A stretch of 64,000 nt of DNA from assembly GCA_016715965.1 (NCBI GenBank), contig JADJXG010000001.1, forward strand, positions 2,981,501 through 3,045,500. Direction: 5' to 3'. The stretch comes from Saprospiraceae bacterium (GTDB taxonomy: Bacteria > Bacteroidota > Bacteroidia > Chitinophagales > Saprospiraceae). The notes under the pieces are model-generated. The model saw only the letters and a program-made list of their open reading frames with translations, did no database searches and was not told the DNA's origin. This document shows, piece by piece, positions 52,686 through 60,565 of the stretch. Within the stretch, counting starts at the first letter, position 1. Each line of letters begins with the position of its first letter. The position numbers and the translations under genes were made by a program.

Positions 52686-53162
52686 CTACCGACATGGAAA
52701 ACTATAAACGAATTTTCCATCCACATGGCAACTTGAATTCCCACAGTACGGAATGGCCAATATGGTAATTTCCATTTTAGTCATACGCTGGTTCTGGGGT
52801 AAAATATCTCTAAATACAATATTTGGAACAAAGGAATAGCGATATAGCCCTGGTCTAACTTCAGTCATATAAAATTCTTTGGCATCCTGTATGGTCAATA
52901 AGTTAGAAGATCTATAAGTGTTACCTTCATTGGACTCAACTCTTATCAGAACTGCAAAATCTGACTTGTCTTTTAGATGGATATTGTTTTCAAGCTGATA
53001 ATTGTAATAAAACACAAATGGTTCGTCAGATCTGTAATTATTGGATTCAAAATGGGTCGAAGGGAAAGCCATCACTTTGGCATCTCCAAGAGGCAGACTG
53101 TCATTGAGCTGTATTTGGCTTAAGCTGATTTGTAAGTAAAACAACAGACTCGCACAGATCAT
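52686..53162 (-). CDS. Small exported protein of unknown function
   Basis: A 158-residue protein that I cannot assign. A short signal peptide is likely (about 1-16, MICASLLFYLQISLSQ). The rest is beta-rich (FVFYYNYQLENNIHL, FAVLIRVESNEG, GLYRYSFVP), and the C-terminus holds three Cys in PYCGNSSCHVDGKFVYSFPC. The gene starts one base after the stop of the upstream lipoprotein gene, so the two form an operon and probably act together at the envelope. The Cys arrangement could make a disulfide or metal site. A terminator-like hairpin lies about 300 bases downstream. Confidence 0.6.
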   Translation of the reverse strand: MICASLLFYLQISLSQIQLNDSLPLGDAKVMAFPSTHFESNNYRSDEPFVFYYNYQLENNIHLKDKSDFAVLIRVESNEGNTYRSSNLLTIQDAKEFYMTEVRPGLYRYSFVPNIVFRDILPQNQRMTKMEITILAIPYCGNSSCHVDGKFVYSFPCR

Positions 53163-53163
53163 T

Positions 53164-53691
53164 TTAATTCAATTTTTGATATTGGTAGATGAATTTGTTT
53201 TCCGGCAGTGTTTGGCTTAAATGGCAATCATGGTTTTGTCGGTGATATTCCCAAATAAGGGTGGATGAACCTGAAGGATGATGATGGAGCTCAATAGAAA
53301 TCGAATAAATCAGGCCCGCCTGGTCTTTTACAATCATTTTATTCTGATTGGTTTCTAACACGATTTGAAAGTTTCCGAAATAAGGAATATAATGCAAAGA
53401 GCTGCCAGGTGCCAAAACATAGTCACTTTCAAACATAATTAAGGTGGATGGGTTATTGCCTACCATGATTGAAGTGACATCTTCTGCGTATTTTATCCCA
53501 AAATCCGGATGATACATGAGGATTTTGGTTAATTGCCATTCACCGGTCAAACCAGGTAAGCAGTCAGACGAATGACAATCGGTGGTAGTAGCATGGTGGA
53601 CACAGTTGCTTATAAAAAGTAAAAGGCCAATTGAAATAGCAAAAGTTTTAAGAATACCTGGTTTAGAATATATTTCGCCACGGTGCATCAT
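53164..53691 (-). CDS. His/Cys-rich lipoprotein of unknown function
   Basis: About 175 residues. The lipobox FISNC marks a lipoprotein. Directly after the Cys comes a short His/Cys cluster, VHHATTTDCHSSDC, which looks able to bind metal, then GLTGEWQLTKI, the opening of a lipocalin-like beta-barrel, and strands up to residue 170; a second His cluster, ELHHHPSG, is near the end. The start is unsure: an ATG at 53721 exists, but an exact promoter -7 element at 53700-53707 lies inside that extension, so the ATG pair at 53691/53688 is preferred. Co-transcribed with the small protein downstream. I do not recognise the family. Confidence 0.6.
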   Translation of the reverse strand: MMHRGEIYSKPGILKTFAISIGLLLFISNCVHHATTTDCHSSDCLPGLTGEWQLTKILMYHPDFGIKYAEDVTSIMVGNNPSTLIMFESDYVLAPGSSLHYIPYFGNFQIVLETNQNKMIVKDQAGLIYSISIELHHHPSGSSTLIWEYHRQNHDCHLSQTLPENKFIYQYQKLN

Positions 53692-53699
53692 ACCCCCAT

Positions 53700-53734
53700 C
53701 AAAGATATTTATTATGGTCAATCAGTCAACCAAA
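53700..53734 (-). promoter_or_regulatory. Promoter of the lipoprotein pair
   Basis: On the minus strand, TTTG at 53734-53731 and TATCTTTG at 53707-53700 are separated by 23 bases, an exact match to the pattern. The -33 element is itself part of a second TATCTTTG (53738-53731), so two overlapping start points are possible, for the two candidate ATGs. Confidence 0.5.
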
Positions 53735-53806
53735 GATACAATTATTTATAACAACTGTTAATCGGGTATAAAAGTTCTTTAAAATAAAGAGCTTGCAGGT
53801 AAAATA

Positions 53807-54655
53807 CTAAATCGATTTTGGGTAAGCTGCTATCTGAATTTTTCCAAAATCATTTTTATGGATCGAAGCAAAAGGATGTATTGGATCGTGTTCAAAAACA
53901 AAAATGGAGTTTCTTTCCAATGCGGATTCCAAGATTCTACTTTTTTCTTTTAATGTCTCCAAAGGCCTGACATCATAAGCCATAATAAAAGGCAAGGAGA
54001 TATGATAGCTTGAAGGAATAAGATCAGTGGGGTATATAAAATTTTGACCATTAAAATCAAAATCCAGGATCATCAATCCTTCTGTATGTCCATTGCAAAA
54101 GCTGACTTTGAGTTCAAACGGCCAATCAGGGTGAAGTCCTTCAGAATCAATCCATTTGACCATGCCGTGTTTCAATAGAGGTACAAAATTTTCCCGAAGA
54201 AAGCTAGCGCGTTCCCGATCATTTGGCTTGAATGCCCAGTCCCAATGAAGCTTATTGGACCAATACACCGCCTTCGGAAAAGTAGGTATTAACTCGCCTC
54301 TTGAATCTCTTTGTACGGCTCCGCCACAATGGTCAAAATGAAGGTGTGTTAAAAATACATCCGTGATATCTTCCGGCGATAAACCAAGATTACCAATGGA
54401 GCCTAATAAATGTGTATCGCCATGGGGATAAAAGTGAGATTTGAATTTTTCATCCTGTTTATCACCCATTCCTGTGTCTATCAGAATATTGCGATGCTCA
54501 GTTTGGATTAAAAGACATCGCAGGGCCCAAGTACACATATTGTTATCATCAGGTGGGTTCATTTTTTTCCAAAGGCTTTTGGGCACTACCCCAAACATTG
54601 CTCCTCCATCTAATTTGAAGAGGCCAGATTCCACCAAATGGACCGATTTAATCAC
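53807..54655 (-). CDS. Metallo-beta-lactamase-fold hydrolase (glyoxalase/lactonase-like)
   Basis: A 282-residue two-metal hydrolase. The metal motif HLHFDHCGG is at about residues 103-111, the first strand region carries ILIDTGMGDK (about 57-66), NGHTEG supplies the next His, the bridging Asp is in YPTDLIP, and the last His is in FEHDP. The family opening VHLVESGLFKLDGGAMFGVV matches a common Bacteroidota hydrolase. I chose GTG at 54655, because it overlaps the ribH stop as GTGA, while the ATG at 54715 would add 20 residues that lie inside ribH. The substrate may be a thioester or lactone; not determined. Confidence 0.85.
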   Translation of the reverse strand: MIKSVHLVESGLFKLDGGAMFGVVPKSLWKKMNPPDDNNMCTWALRCLLIQTEHRNILIDTGMGDKQDEKFKSHFYPHGDTHLLGSIGNLGLSPEDITDVFLTHLHFDHCGGAVQRDSRGELIPTFPKAVYWSNKLHWDWAFKPNDRERASFLRENFVPLLKHGMVKWIDSEGLHPDWPFELKVSFCNGHTEGLMILDFDFNGQNFIYPTDLIPSSYHISLPFIMAYDVRPLETLKEKSRILESALERNSIFVFEHDPIHPFASIHKNDFGKIQIAAYPKSI

Positions 54656-55146
54656 CTGGCTATTTTTTGGATCATTTTTCGCAAATAGATCATTTTCAAT
54701 AAAGTATATGCACAATCTTTGCCTTTGTTGCCGAGTTTTCCCCCTGATCTCGCCTTGGCTTGTTTGATATTCATGGTCGTCAATACCCCATTAATCACAG
54801 GTTTTCCAAATTTTAAACTCAAATCGAGCAGGGATTTGTTAATTGCATGGGCGATGAATTCATCGTGTTGTGTCTCTCCTTTTACAATGCACCCCAGGCA
54901 AATGATTCCATCTAGGCTTTTGGTTTCAAGCAGCCATTGAGCAGCAAGGGGCAATTCGAACGAGCCAGGTACACTGTGAATCAAAATTTCAGAGGGTGGT
55001 GATTTTTGATCGAGTAAAACTTTTTTGCAAGCCTCCAGTAGATTGTTTACGATATTTTCATGCCATTCGCTATAAACGATGGCAATACGATATTTTCCTT
55101 TAAGGGAAGGGGAATTTTTCTTATTGGATGGCAACTTGCCAGCCAT
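54652..55146 (-). CDS. ribH: 6,7-dimethyl-8-ribityllumazine synthase
   Basis: The penultimate enzyme of riboflavin synthesis, condensing 5-amino-6-ribitylamino-uracil with dihydroxybutanone phosphate. The 164-residue protein has RIAIVYSEWHENIV (about 20-33), the phosphate-binding PGSFELPLAAQWL (about 60-72), and KGETQHDEFIAHA (about 89-101) with the catalytic His. The ATG overlaps the stop of the TPR gene by one base, and the stop overlaps the hydrolase GTG by four, so the three genes form one tightly coupled unit. No FMN riboswitch was seen upstream. Confidence 0.94.
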   Translation of the reverse strand: MAGKLPSNKKNSPSLKGKYRIAIVYSEWHENIVNNLLEACKKVLLDQKSPPSEILIHSVPGSFELPLAAQWLLETKSLDGIICLGCIVKGETQHDEFIAHAINKSLLDLSLKFGKPVINGVLTTMNIKQAKARSGGKLGNKGKDCAYTLLKMIYLRKMIQKIAR

Positions 55147-55874
55147 TATTGATGCAATTCTGGTTTGAGGTTAATGATATAACGCTCAATCGTCACTCCA
55201 TCCGGAGAGCCAAGATATTTTTCCTTAATTTCCTGATATGCTTTCAGGGCTCCCTCAGTATCACCAAGAGATTCTTTTAAAATCCCAAGTTTTTTGAGAA
55301 TTACCGGAGTGAGGAAGTCATTTTGCCTAACGCTGATGGCTTTTTCATAATTTTTAATAGCCTCTTCGTTGTCCAATAAATTGGCATTGACATCCCCAAG
55401 CGCATTGTATTTCAATATTGGCATCACCTCACCTTTACCATCAAAATCTTCAAAATAAGACTTTGCTTCATCGTAATTCCCAAGTTTAAGTGCACAAACG
55501 CCTGCATAATACTTTGCCAGATTACCTGCGGGGGTATGGCCAAAATTTTCTGCGATTTCTTTAAATCCAGAAAAACCACCTCCCGGGTTGTTTAGCGCCA
55601 TTTCAAAAGAATCTTTTTCAAAAAGTAATTCAGCCTGGTACATTTGTTCCAAAGCGGCTTTGTTATCTGATTCTATGTATAAATACTTATAGGCCAGATA
55701 AACTCCCACCACCAGTAAGATTCCACCAATAATCACAGTCAGTAAAGTCTTGTTTTTTTCGATGAAGTTTTCTGCTTGGTTCTTAACTTCACTGATATCA
55801 ATTATGGTGTCGTCGGCAGAGGTTCTGGAAGTTGCAGATTTAGAAGTGGACGATGGTCTGTATCCTTTTGTCAT
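55146..55874 (-). CDS. Membrane-anchored tetratricopeptide repeat protein
   Basis: A 242-residue protein with a cytoplasmic N-terminus (Ser/Thr-rich, about 1-38), one membrane segment TLLTVIIGGILLVVGVYLAY (about 39-58), and TPR repeats: KYYAGVCALKLGNYDEAKSY, LKYNALGDVNANLLDNEEAI and LKKLGILKESLGDTEGALKA. This is the YfgM-like arrangement, with a periplasmic TPR domain that may assist envelope proteins. Bacteroidota carry it next to ribH. Its ATG region lies 85 bases from the end of the E1 alpha gene on the same strand. Confidence 0.85.
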   Translation of the reverse strand: MTKGYRPSSTSKSATSRTSADDTIIDISEVKNQAENFIEKNKTLLTVIIGGILLVVGVYLAYKYLYIESDNKAALEQMYQAELLFEKDSFEMALNNPGGGFSGFKEIAENFGHTPAGNLAKYYAGVCALKLGNYDEAKSYFEDFDGKGEVMPILKYNALGDVNANLLDNEEAIKNYEKAISVRQNDFLTPVILKKLGILKESLGDTEGALKAYQEIKEKYLGSPDGVTIERYIINLKPELHQ

Positions 55875-55959
55875 GTATTTATGATTAAAATCCGCGCAAA
55901 ATTAGCTAAAATAAAAGAACTCGATAAAAAATTATATTTTAGTGCTAAATGTCAGATTT

Positions 55960-57003
55960 TCAATCATTTAAAAAAGGATAATCCGTTTGGACATAATTGT
56001 CACTGTATAAATCAGATCCTTCGGGGAAAGGAGAGTTTTCAGCAAAAAGCACAGCCTCATCTATTTCTAACTTGATTCTTTCTTTGATTTCATCCAATTC
56101 GGCGGAATTGGCAATCTTGTTTTTTAAAATTTTTTCTTCAGTAACCAATACGGGATCCAGTTTCTTATAGTGTTCGAGCTCTTCTTTGCTCCGATAATTG
56201 CCTGGATCGGACACGGAATGACCTCTATAACGATAGGTTTTTATTTCCAAATAATAAGGGCCTGATCCTGCACGGCAATGTTTTGCTGCTTTTACGAGTG
56301 CCTCATGGACTGCAATTGGGTCCATCCCATCCACCTGTTCTGAAGGCATGTCAAAAGCAGCGCCGATCTTATATAATTCATTGACATTGCTAGTTCTTTC
56401 TACTGAAGTGCCCATTGCGTAACCGTTGTTTTCAACAATATAAATTACGGGAAGCTTCCAGGTCATGGCCATGTTAAAGGATTCATACAGTGCACCTTGG
56501 CGAGCCGCACCATCGCCAAACATCGTGACACACAATAAATCGGAATTTTTGTATTTCTCGGCAAAAGCAATACCTGTACCGATTGGTATTTGAGCGCCAA
56601 CGATCCCATTCCCACCAAAGAACCGATGTTCCTTTGAGAAAAAGTGCATGGATCCTCCTTTGCCCTTAACGCAGCCGGTGGCTTTGCCATACAATTCAGC
56701 CATACAGGATTTGCTGCTTAAACCTCGGCAAAGTGCAATGCCATGCTGTCTGTATCCGGTCACAACTGCATCTTCTTTCCGAATGCCAGTTACCAATCCG
56801 GCTGCAATTGCTTCTTGTCCAATGTAAACGTGGCAAAATCCACGTATTTTTTGTTGGGAATACATCATCAATGTTCGCTCTTCAAACTTCCTGATTCTGT
56901 ACATGGTTTCAAACCAAGTCAACCAGGTGTTTTTATCATAATTCCTGAAAGATGTTCCGTTTGTACTTTTGGCTTGTTTAGATTTTGAAATGGTTTGTGG
57001 CAT
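55960..57003 (-). CDS. pdhA: Pyruvate dehydrogenase E1 component, alpha subunit
   Basis: A 347-residue thiamine diphosphate subunit of the heterotetrameric E1. The ThDP motif runs GDGAARQGALYES (about 166-178) to VENN. The regulated loop RYRGHSVSDPGNYRSKEEL (about 264-282) has the two Ser-containing phosphorylation region seen in E1 alpha proteins. QEAIAAGL and KGKGGSMHFF are typical of this subunit. The N-terminal 20 residues are a low-complexity extension. The beta subunit gene is not beside it; the E2 gene is at 5936-7150. The gene diverges from recF. Confidence 0.93.
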   Translation of the reverse strand: MPQTISKSKQAKSTNGTSFRNYDKNTWLTWFETMYRIRKFEERTLMMYSQQKIRGFCHVYIGQEAIAAGLVTGIRKEDAVVTGYRQHGIALCRGLSSKSCMAELYGKATGCVKGKGGSMHFFSKEHRFFGGNGIVGAQIPIGTGIAFAEKYKNSDLLCVTMFGDGAARQGALYESFNMAMTWKLPVIYIVENNGYAMGTSVERTSNVNELYKIGAAFDMPSEQVDGMDPIAVHEALVKAAKHCRAGSGPYYLEIKTYRYRGHSVSDPGNYRSKEELEHYKKLDPVLVTEEKILKNKIANSAELDEIKERIKLEIDEAVLFAENSPFPEGSDLYSDNYVQTDYPFLND

Positions 57004-57055
57004 TTCCGGTTTTTGATGTAAAAATAGGACTTTCCATTTAACTTCGCCGAATAAT

Positions 57056-58162
57056 ATGGTATTGAGAAAACTTAATTTATTGAATTACAAAAACTTAGAA
57101 TGTATTTCAATAGCACCACATCCACAGATGAACTTCATCATTGGTTCCAATGGGGCTGGCAAAACCAATCTTCTGGACAGCATTTACTATACCGGAATGA
57201 CAAGAAGTTATTTCTCTGCATCGGACAAAAATGTATGCAAGTTCTCTCAGGAATTTTTTAGGATTGAAGCTTTTTTTTCAGAGCAGCGTGAAGATCATGA
57301 ATTAATCGTGAAAGTAGCACCGGGAGCGGTTAAGGAATTTGAATGGGATGGAGTGCCCTTAAAAAAAGCAACAGATCATATTGGAAAAGTTCCAGTTGTT
57401 TTGGTGTCTCCGGATGATATATTTTCATTTATTCAGGATGCCAATTCAAGAAGATCATTTTTGGACCAGACGCTGGTTCAGACCGATCATAAATATTTGA
57501 CTGAATTACTTCAGTACAATAGATTGCTTAAACAAAAAACCCAACTTTTAAAATCTCCTCAGCTGAAAGGCTTGGAGACGATTTTGGATAGCTTTGATCA
57601 GCAAATGATTCAACCAGCCATGTACATTGCTCAGAAAAGGGCAGAAATGGTGGCGGAACTTAATCCTCTTCTTATAGAGCTGTCAGCAATTTTTAGTTTG
57701 AATGAGCAAAATTCAAGTTTGATTTATCAGTCGGATTCGGATGACAAAATTCTCGAAAAATGGCATTTTGATAGACCAAAGGATTTGAGAACAGCAAGGG
57801 TTCATTCAGGAATTCACAAAGACCGGTTAATTGCTGAATTCAATGGAAAATCATTAAAGGACTTTGGTTCGCAGGGACAAATTAAGACGTTCATCCTTTC
57901 CTTAAGATTGGCTCAGTACAATTTTCTATATGAAAAGTGTGGAATGAAGCCCATTTTGTTGTTAGATGAGTTATTTGCAAAACTAGACGGAGCAAGGGTG
58001 AGGTCTCTGATGCAATTTCTGTCTTCCAAACATTCAGGACAATGTTTTATAACAGATAATTATTTGAGCCGAGCACTTGATTTAAAAAATCAGCTTGTAA
58101 TGGAATCCACTATATTTGAGCTTGATAAAAATGGGATTCGGATCTATGAAAAAAAGCAATGA
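57056..58162 (+). CDS. recF: DNA replication and repair protein RecF
   Basis: RecF is an SMC-like ATPase that with RecO and RecR directs RecA to gaps. The 368-residue protein has KLNLLNYKNLE at the start, Walker A GSNGAGKTNLLD (about 30-41), the signature-type GSQGQIKTFILSLRLAQ (about 283-299), and Walker B PILLLDELFAKLDGAR (about 310-325). Length is normal. It begins at the ATG at 57056. The DUF721 gene starts inside its 3' end. There is no dnaA or dnaN here, so this is not the usual dnaA-dnaN-recF origin arrangement. Confidence 0.93.
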   Translation: MVLRKLNLLNYKNLECISIAPHPQMNFIIGSNGAGKTNLLDSIYYTGMTRSYFSASDKNVCKFSQEFFRIEAFFSEQREDHELIVKVAPGAVKEFEWDGVPLKKATDHIGKVPVVLVSPDDIFSFIQDANSRRSFLDQTLVQTDHKYLTELLQYNRLLKQKTQLLKSPQLKGLETILDSFDQQMIQPAMYIAQKRAEMVAELNPLLIELSAIFSLNEQNSSLIYQSDSDDKILEKWHFDRPKDLRTARVHSGIHKDRLIAEFNGKSLKDFGSQGQIKTFILSLRLAQYNFLYEKCGMKPILLLDELFAKLDGARVRSLMQFLSSKHSGQCFITDNYLSRALDLKNQLVMESTIFELDKNGIRIYEKKQ

Positions 58163-58436
58163 TCAGAAATTGTCTGAGATTATTCGGGAATTTGCAGATC
58201 AAAAGCCCTACAAGAACAAACTTTTTCACAAAAAAGTCGAAGTTGCCTGGATGGAGTTGTTTGGGGATTTAACAAAAGGATATTTGGAAAAACTTAAAAT
58301 TCAAAATAAGATACTTTCTGTTTATTTAAAGTCTCCAAGTTTGAGAATTGAATTAGAAATGAATAAGAAATTGATCTTAAGCAACATAAACAAAAAGCTT
58401 GCTCCCGATCAATTGGAGGATATAAAATTTCGTTGA
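58146..58436 (+). CDS. DUF721/DciA-like small protein
   Basis: A 96-residue DUF721 protein. DUF721 includes DciA, a bacterial loader for the replicative helicase. Visible positions are KLSEIIREFADQKPYKNKLFH, KVEVAWMELFGDLTKGYLEKL, where the conserved Trp sits (about 34), and LSVYLKSPSLRIELEMNKKL. The start is ATG at 58146, 17 bases inside recF, in a different frame; the longer frame from 58116 is a shadow extension. The short size is normal for Bacteroidota members, whose exact role is less studied. It overlaps the convergent mqnB by 28 bases. Confidence 0.82.
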   Translation: MKKSNDQKLSEIIREFADQKPYKNKLFHKKVEVAWMELFGDLTKGYLEKLKIQNKILSVYLKSPSLRIELEMNKKLILSNINKKLAPDQLEDIKFR

Positions 58437-59107
58437 TCTTTGATCCATTCATTGAGAAGACCCACTAGAAATTCGTTTAAATTCTCGATGGATTCAGAAA
58501 GTTTCCAGAGTTTTTTGTCTCTGGGTAGTACATGATTAGAAACGGCCCTGATCGATACAAACTTTACATCTTTCATCCTGCAGGCATAAAATACGGCTGC
58601 ACCTTCCATTGATTCCAAAGCAAAAGGATATTTTTCCTTTAATTTTTGTATTTCAGATAGAATGCCACTTGCACAATTGCTGGTAATTCCATAAGCTTTG
58701 GGCAAATTGATTGCAAAATTAGAATGATTGACAATCCATTTGTCCTCAAACGGAAATTGATTTGAATCCAGGAATCCCAAATCGTGTAAATCGATCAGAT
58801 TTCCTTGTTGATCCTTAGCACCCAGATCTGACCATTTTTCTTTTGTCACCTGAAACAAGGATGCCAGTTTGACCTCCGTATCCAACGAGCCGCTCAGACC
58901 GGCATGTATCACGAATTGGATATTTTGCATGTTTAATTGGGCTAGGGCAAAAGCAGTCATCGGGCTGCCTACACCTGAAATAAATGGGCTTACGCTAAAG
59001 CTTTTGAAGTAAAATGTAGAAATGGATTGCCTGATGGAATTCTTTTTTAGAAAATCGAGGGTTGGATCAATTTCAGCCTGGGTCGCAGAAATAAGTAAGA
59101 TCTGCAT
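58409..59107 (-). CDS. mqnB: Futalosine hydrolase
   Basis: A 232-residue nucleosidase of the MTAN/PNP superfamily. MqnB splits futalosine to hypoxanthine and dehypoxanthine futalosine in the futalosine route to menaquinone. Motifs are LISATQAEIDPTL (about 4-16), HAGLSGSLD (about 69-77), KWSDLGAKDQQG with the Trp-Asp-Gly region, and the C-terminal ALESMEGAAVFYACRM (about 164-179) followed by SIRAVSNHVLPRDKKLW. The MEGAA segment carries the catalytic Glu as in MTAN. The tail resembles futalosine hydrolase more than MTAN, though methylthioadenosine nucleosidase is an alternative. Adjacent deoxynucleoside kinase gene is two bases upstream. Confidence 0.83.
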   Translation of the reverse strand: MQILLISATQAEIDPTLDFLKKNSIRQSISTFYFKSFSVSPFISGVGSPMTAFALAQLNMQNIQFVIHAGLSGSLDTEVKLASLFQVTKEKWSDLGAKDQQGNLIDLHDLGFLDSNQFPFEDKWIVNHSNFAINLPKAYGITSNCASGILSEIQKLKEKYPFALESMEGAAVFYACRMKDVKFVSIRAVSNHVLPRDKKLWKLSESIENLNEFLVGLLNEWIKDQRNFISSN

Positions 59108-59109
59108 GA

Positions 59110-59757
59110 TTAAAAATTAAAAAGTCCCGAAGTGCGGGCATTGATCATCTCAATGATAGCACCCATGTCTTCTGGTCTGTTAATAAAATCAAGTTTATCG
59201 GCATCTACGATGACCATCGGGGACTCTTCATATTTTTCAATCCATTGATCGTACCGATGGTTTAGTTTTTTTAAATAATCCAAACTCATGTTGCCTTCAT
59301 AATCTCTTCCGCGGGCTTGAATTCTGGATACCAGAGTTGGTATTGAAGCTTTAATGAAGATGAGTAGATCCGGAGGTTGTATTGTGCTCATCATGATTTT
59401 GAATAAAGTGAAATAATTTTCAAAATCTCTTTGATGCATAAGCCCCATTTCATGCAAGTTGGGTGCGAAAATATGGGCATCTTCGTATATGGTTCTATCC
59501 TGAATGATGGTGCTTGCACCGGATTGAATGTCGAGAATTTGTTTAAACCTTGAATTTAAAAAATACACTTGCAAATTAAAAGACCAACGCTGCATATCAT
59601 AGTAAAAATCGTTCAGATATGGGTTTGAATCTGTATCCTCATAATGTACTTCCCAGCCATAATGTTTGGCCAGTTGGATACAAAGACTTGTTTTGCCGGC
59701 TCCAATATTGCCAGCAATGCCAACATGCTGAAGCTTCTTTTTGGGGGATGAATCCAT
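59110..59757 (-). CDS. Deoxynucleoside kinase
   Basis: A 215-residue dNK-family kinase that phosphorylates deoxyadenosine, deoxycytidine or deoxyguanosine from salvage. It has the P-loop GIAGNIGAGKTSLC (about 13-26), YEDTDSNPYLNDFY (about 39-52) and the ERS-like DRTIYEDAHIF (about 92-102) that binds the nucleoside, and the lid arginines in SRIQARGRDYEG. The gene ends two bases before mqnB, which probably shares its transcript. Which nucleoside is preferred is not clear. Confidence 0.87.
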   Translation of the reverse strand: MDSSPKKKLQHVGIAGNIGAGKTSLCIQLAKHYGWEVHYEDTDSNPYLNDFYYDMQRWSFNLQVYFLNSRFKQILDIQSGASTIIQDRTIYEDAHIFAPNLHEMGLMHQRDFENYFTLFKIMMSTIQPPDLLIFIKASIPTLVSRIQARGRDYEGNMSLDYLKKLNHRYDQWIEKYEESPMVIVDADKLDFINRPEDMGAIIEMINARTSGLFNF

Positions 59758-59856
59758 TTAAAAATGTGGCTTTTACAGAATAAAACAACTCAAATATCTA
59801 AAATAATCCGATGTTCGTTGTAGAAGGTTTAATTTTAAGCCATAATTTTTGAATAA

Positions 59857-60549
59857 ATGGGCCCCGAATCTCTTATTGAACTTATTGACATTGGCAAATA
59901 TTATATCATGGGTTCTGAGAAACTGGAAGCCCTTAAGAAGATAAATTTAAAAGTTGGTTTTAATGAGTATCTTGCTTTAATGGGGCCATCAGGAAGTGGA
60001 AAGTCGACCTTGATGAATATTATCGGTTGCCTGGATAGTCCGAGTTTTGGCCGGTATTTTTTGCGGGGTCATGATGTGAGTTCGATGGACGACAGGGAGT
60101 TGGCAAATGTGCGCAATAAAGAAATTGGCTTTATCTTTCAAACATTTAATCTTATGCCCCGGATAAGTGCTTTGGAAAATATTGCACTGCCTCTTGTTTA
60201 TGCGGGACTTAGTAAAAAGGAAAGACTTTTGAGGGCTGAAGAGGTCATTCATAGCGTTGGCTTGGGTGATCGGATGCACCATAAGCCTAATCAGTTGTCT
60301 GGGGGACAAAGACAACGTGTGGCAATTGGGAGGGCTTTGGTGAATAATCCATCGATTATCTTGGCAGATGAACCAACTGGAAATCTCGATTCAAAAACCT
60401 CAGAGGAAATTATGAAGATTTTGGATGACATCCATCGAAATGGCAACACCATTATTCTTGTAACGCATGAATCAGATATTGCCTCTTATGCAAATAGAAT
60501 GGTGAAACTTAAAGACGGAGGTATTGAATCAGACCAGTATTTGAAATAA
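59857..60549 (+). CDS. ABC transporter ATP-binding protein (MacB/LolD type)
   Basis: A 230-residue ATPase subunit. Walker A GPSGSGKSTLMNII (about 42-55), Q-loop IFQTFNLMP, signature LSGGQRQRVAIGRAL (about 145-159), Walker B IILADEPTGNLDS and the H-loop VTHESD are complete. The N-terminus LIELIDIGKYYIMGSEKLEAL and the NLDSKTSEEIMKI motif are those of the MacB/LolD/FtsE group, which drive lipoprotein release or mechanical envelope export rather than import. No permease gene is next to it, so the partner is elsewhere. Confidence 0.88.
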   Translation: MGPESLIELIDIGKYYIMGSEKLEALKKINLKVGFNEYLALMGPSGSGKSTLMNIIGCLDSPSFGRYFLRGHDVSSMDDRELANVRNKEIGFIFQTFNLMPRISALENIALPLVYAGLSKKERLLRAEEVIHSVGLGDRMHHKPNQLSGGQRQRVAIGRALVNNPSIILADEPTGNLDSKTSEEIMKILDDIHRNGNTIILVTHESDIASYANRMVKLKDGGIESDQYLK

Positions 60550-60565
60550 TTGAAAGATCTGTTTA

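Noticed and set aside
54656..54715. Longer start of the metallo-hydrolase gene at the ATG at 54715
   Set aside because: It would overlap ribH by 64 bases; the GTG at 54655 forms the common GTGA overlap and matches the family's beginning.
57056..58436. Replication origin beside recF
   Set aside because: There is no dnaA, dnaN or cluster of DnaA boxes; recF alone does not mark an origin.
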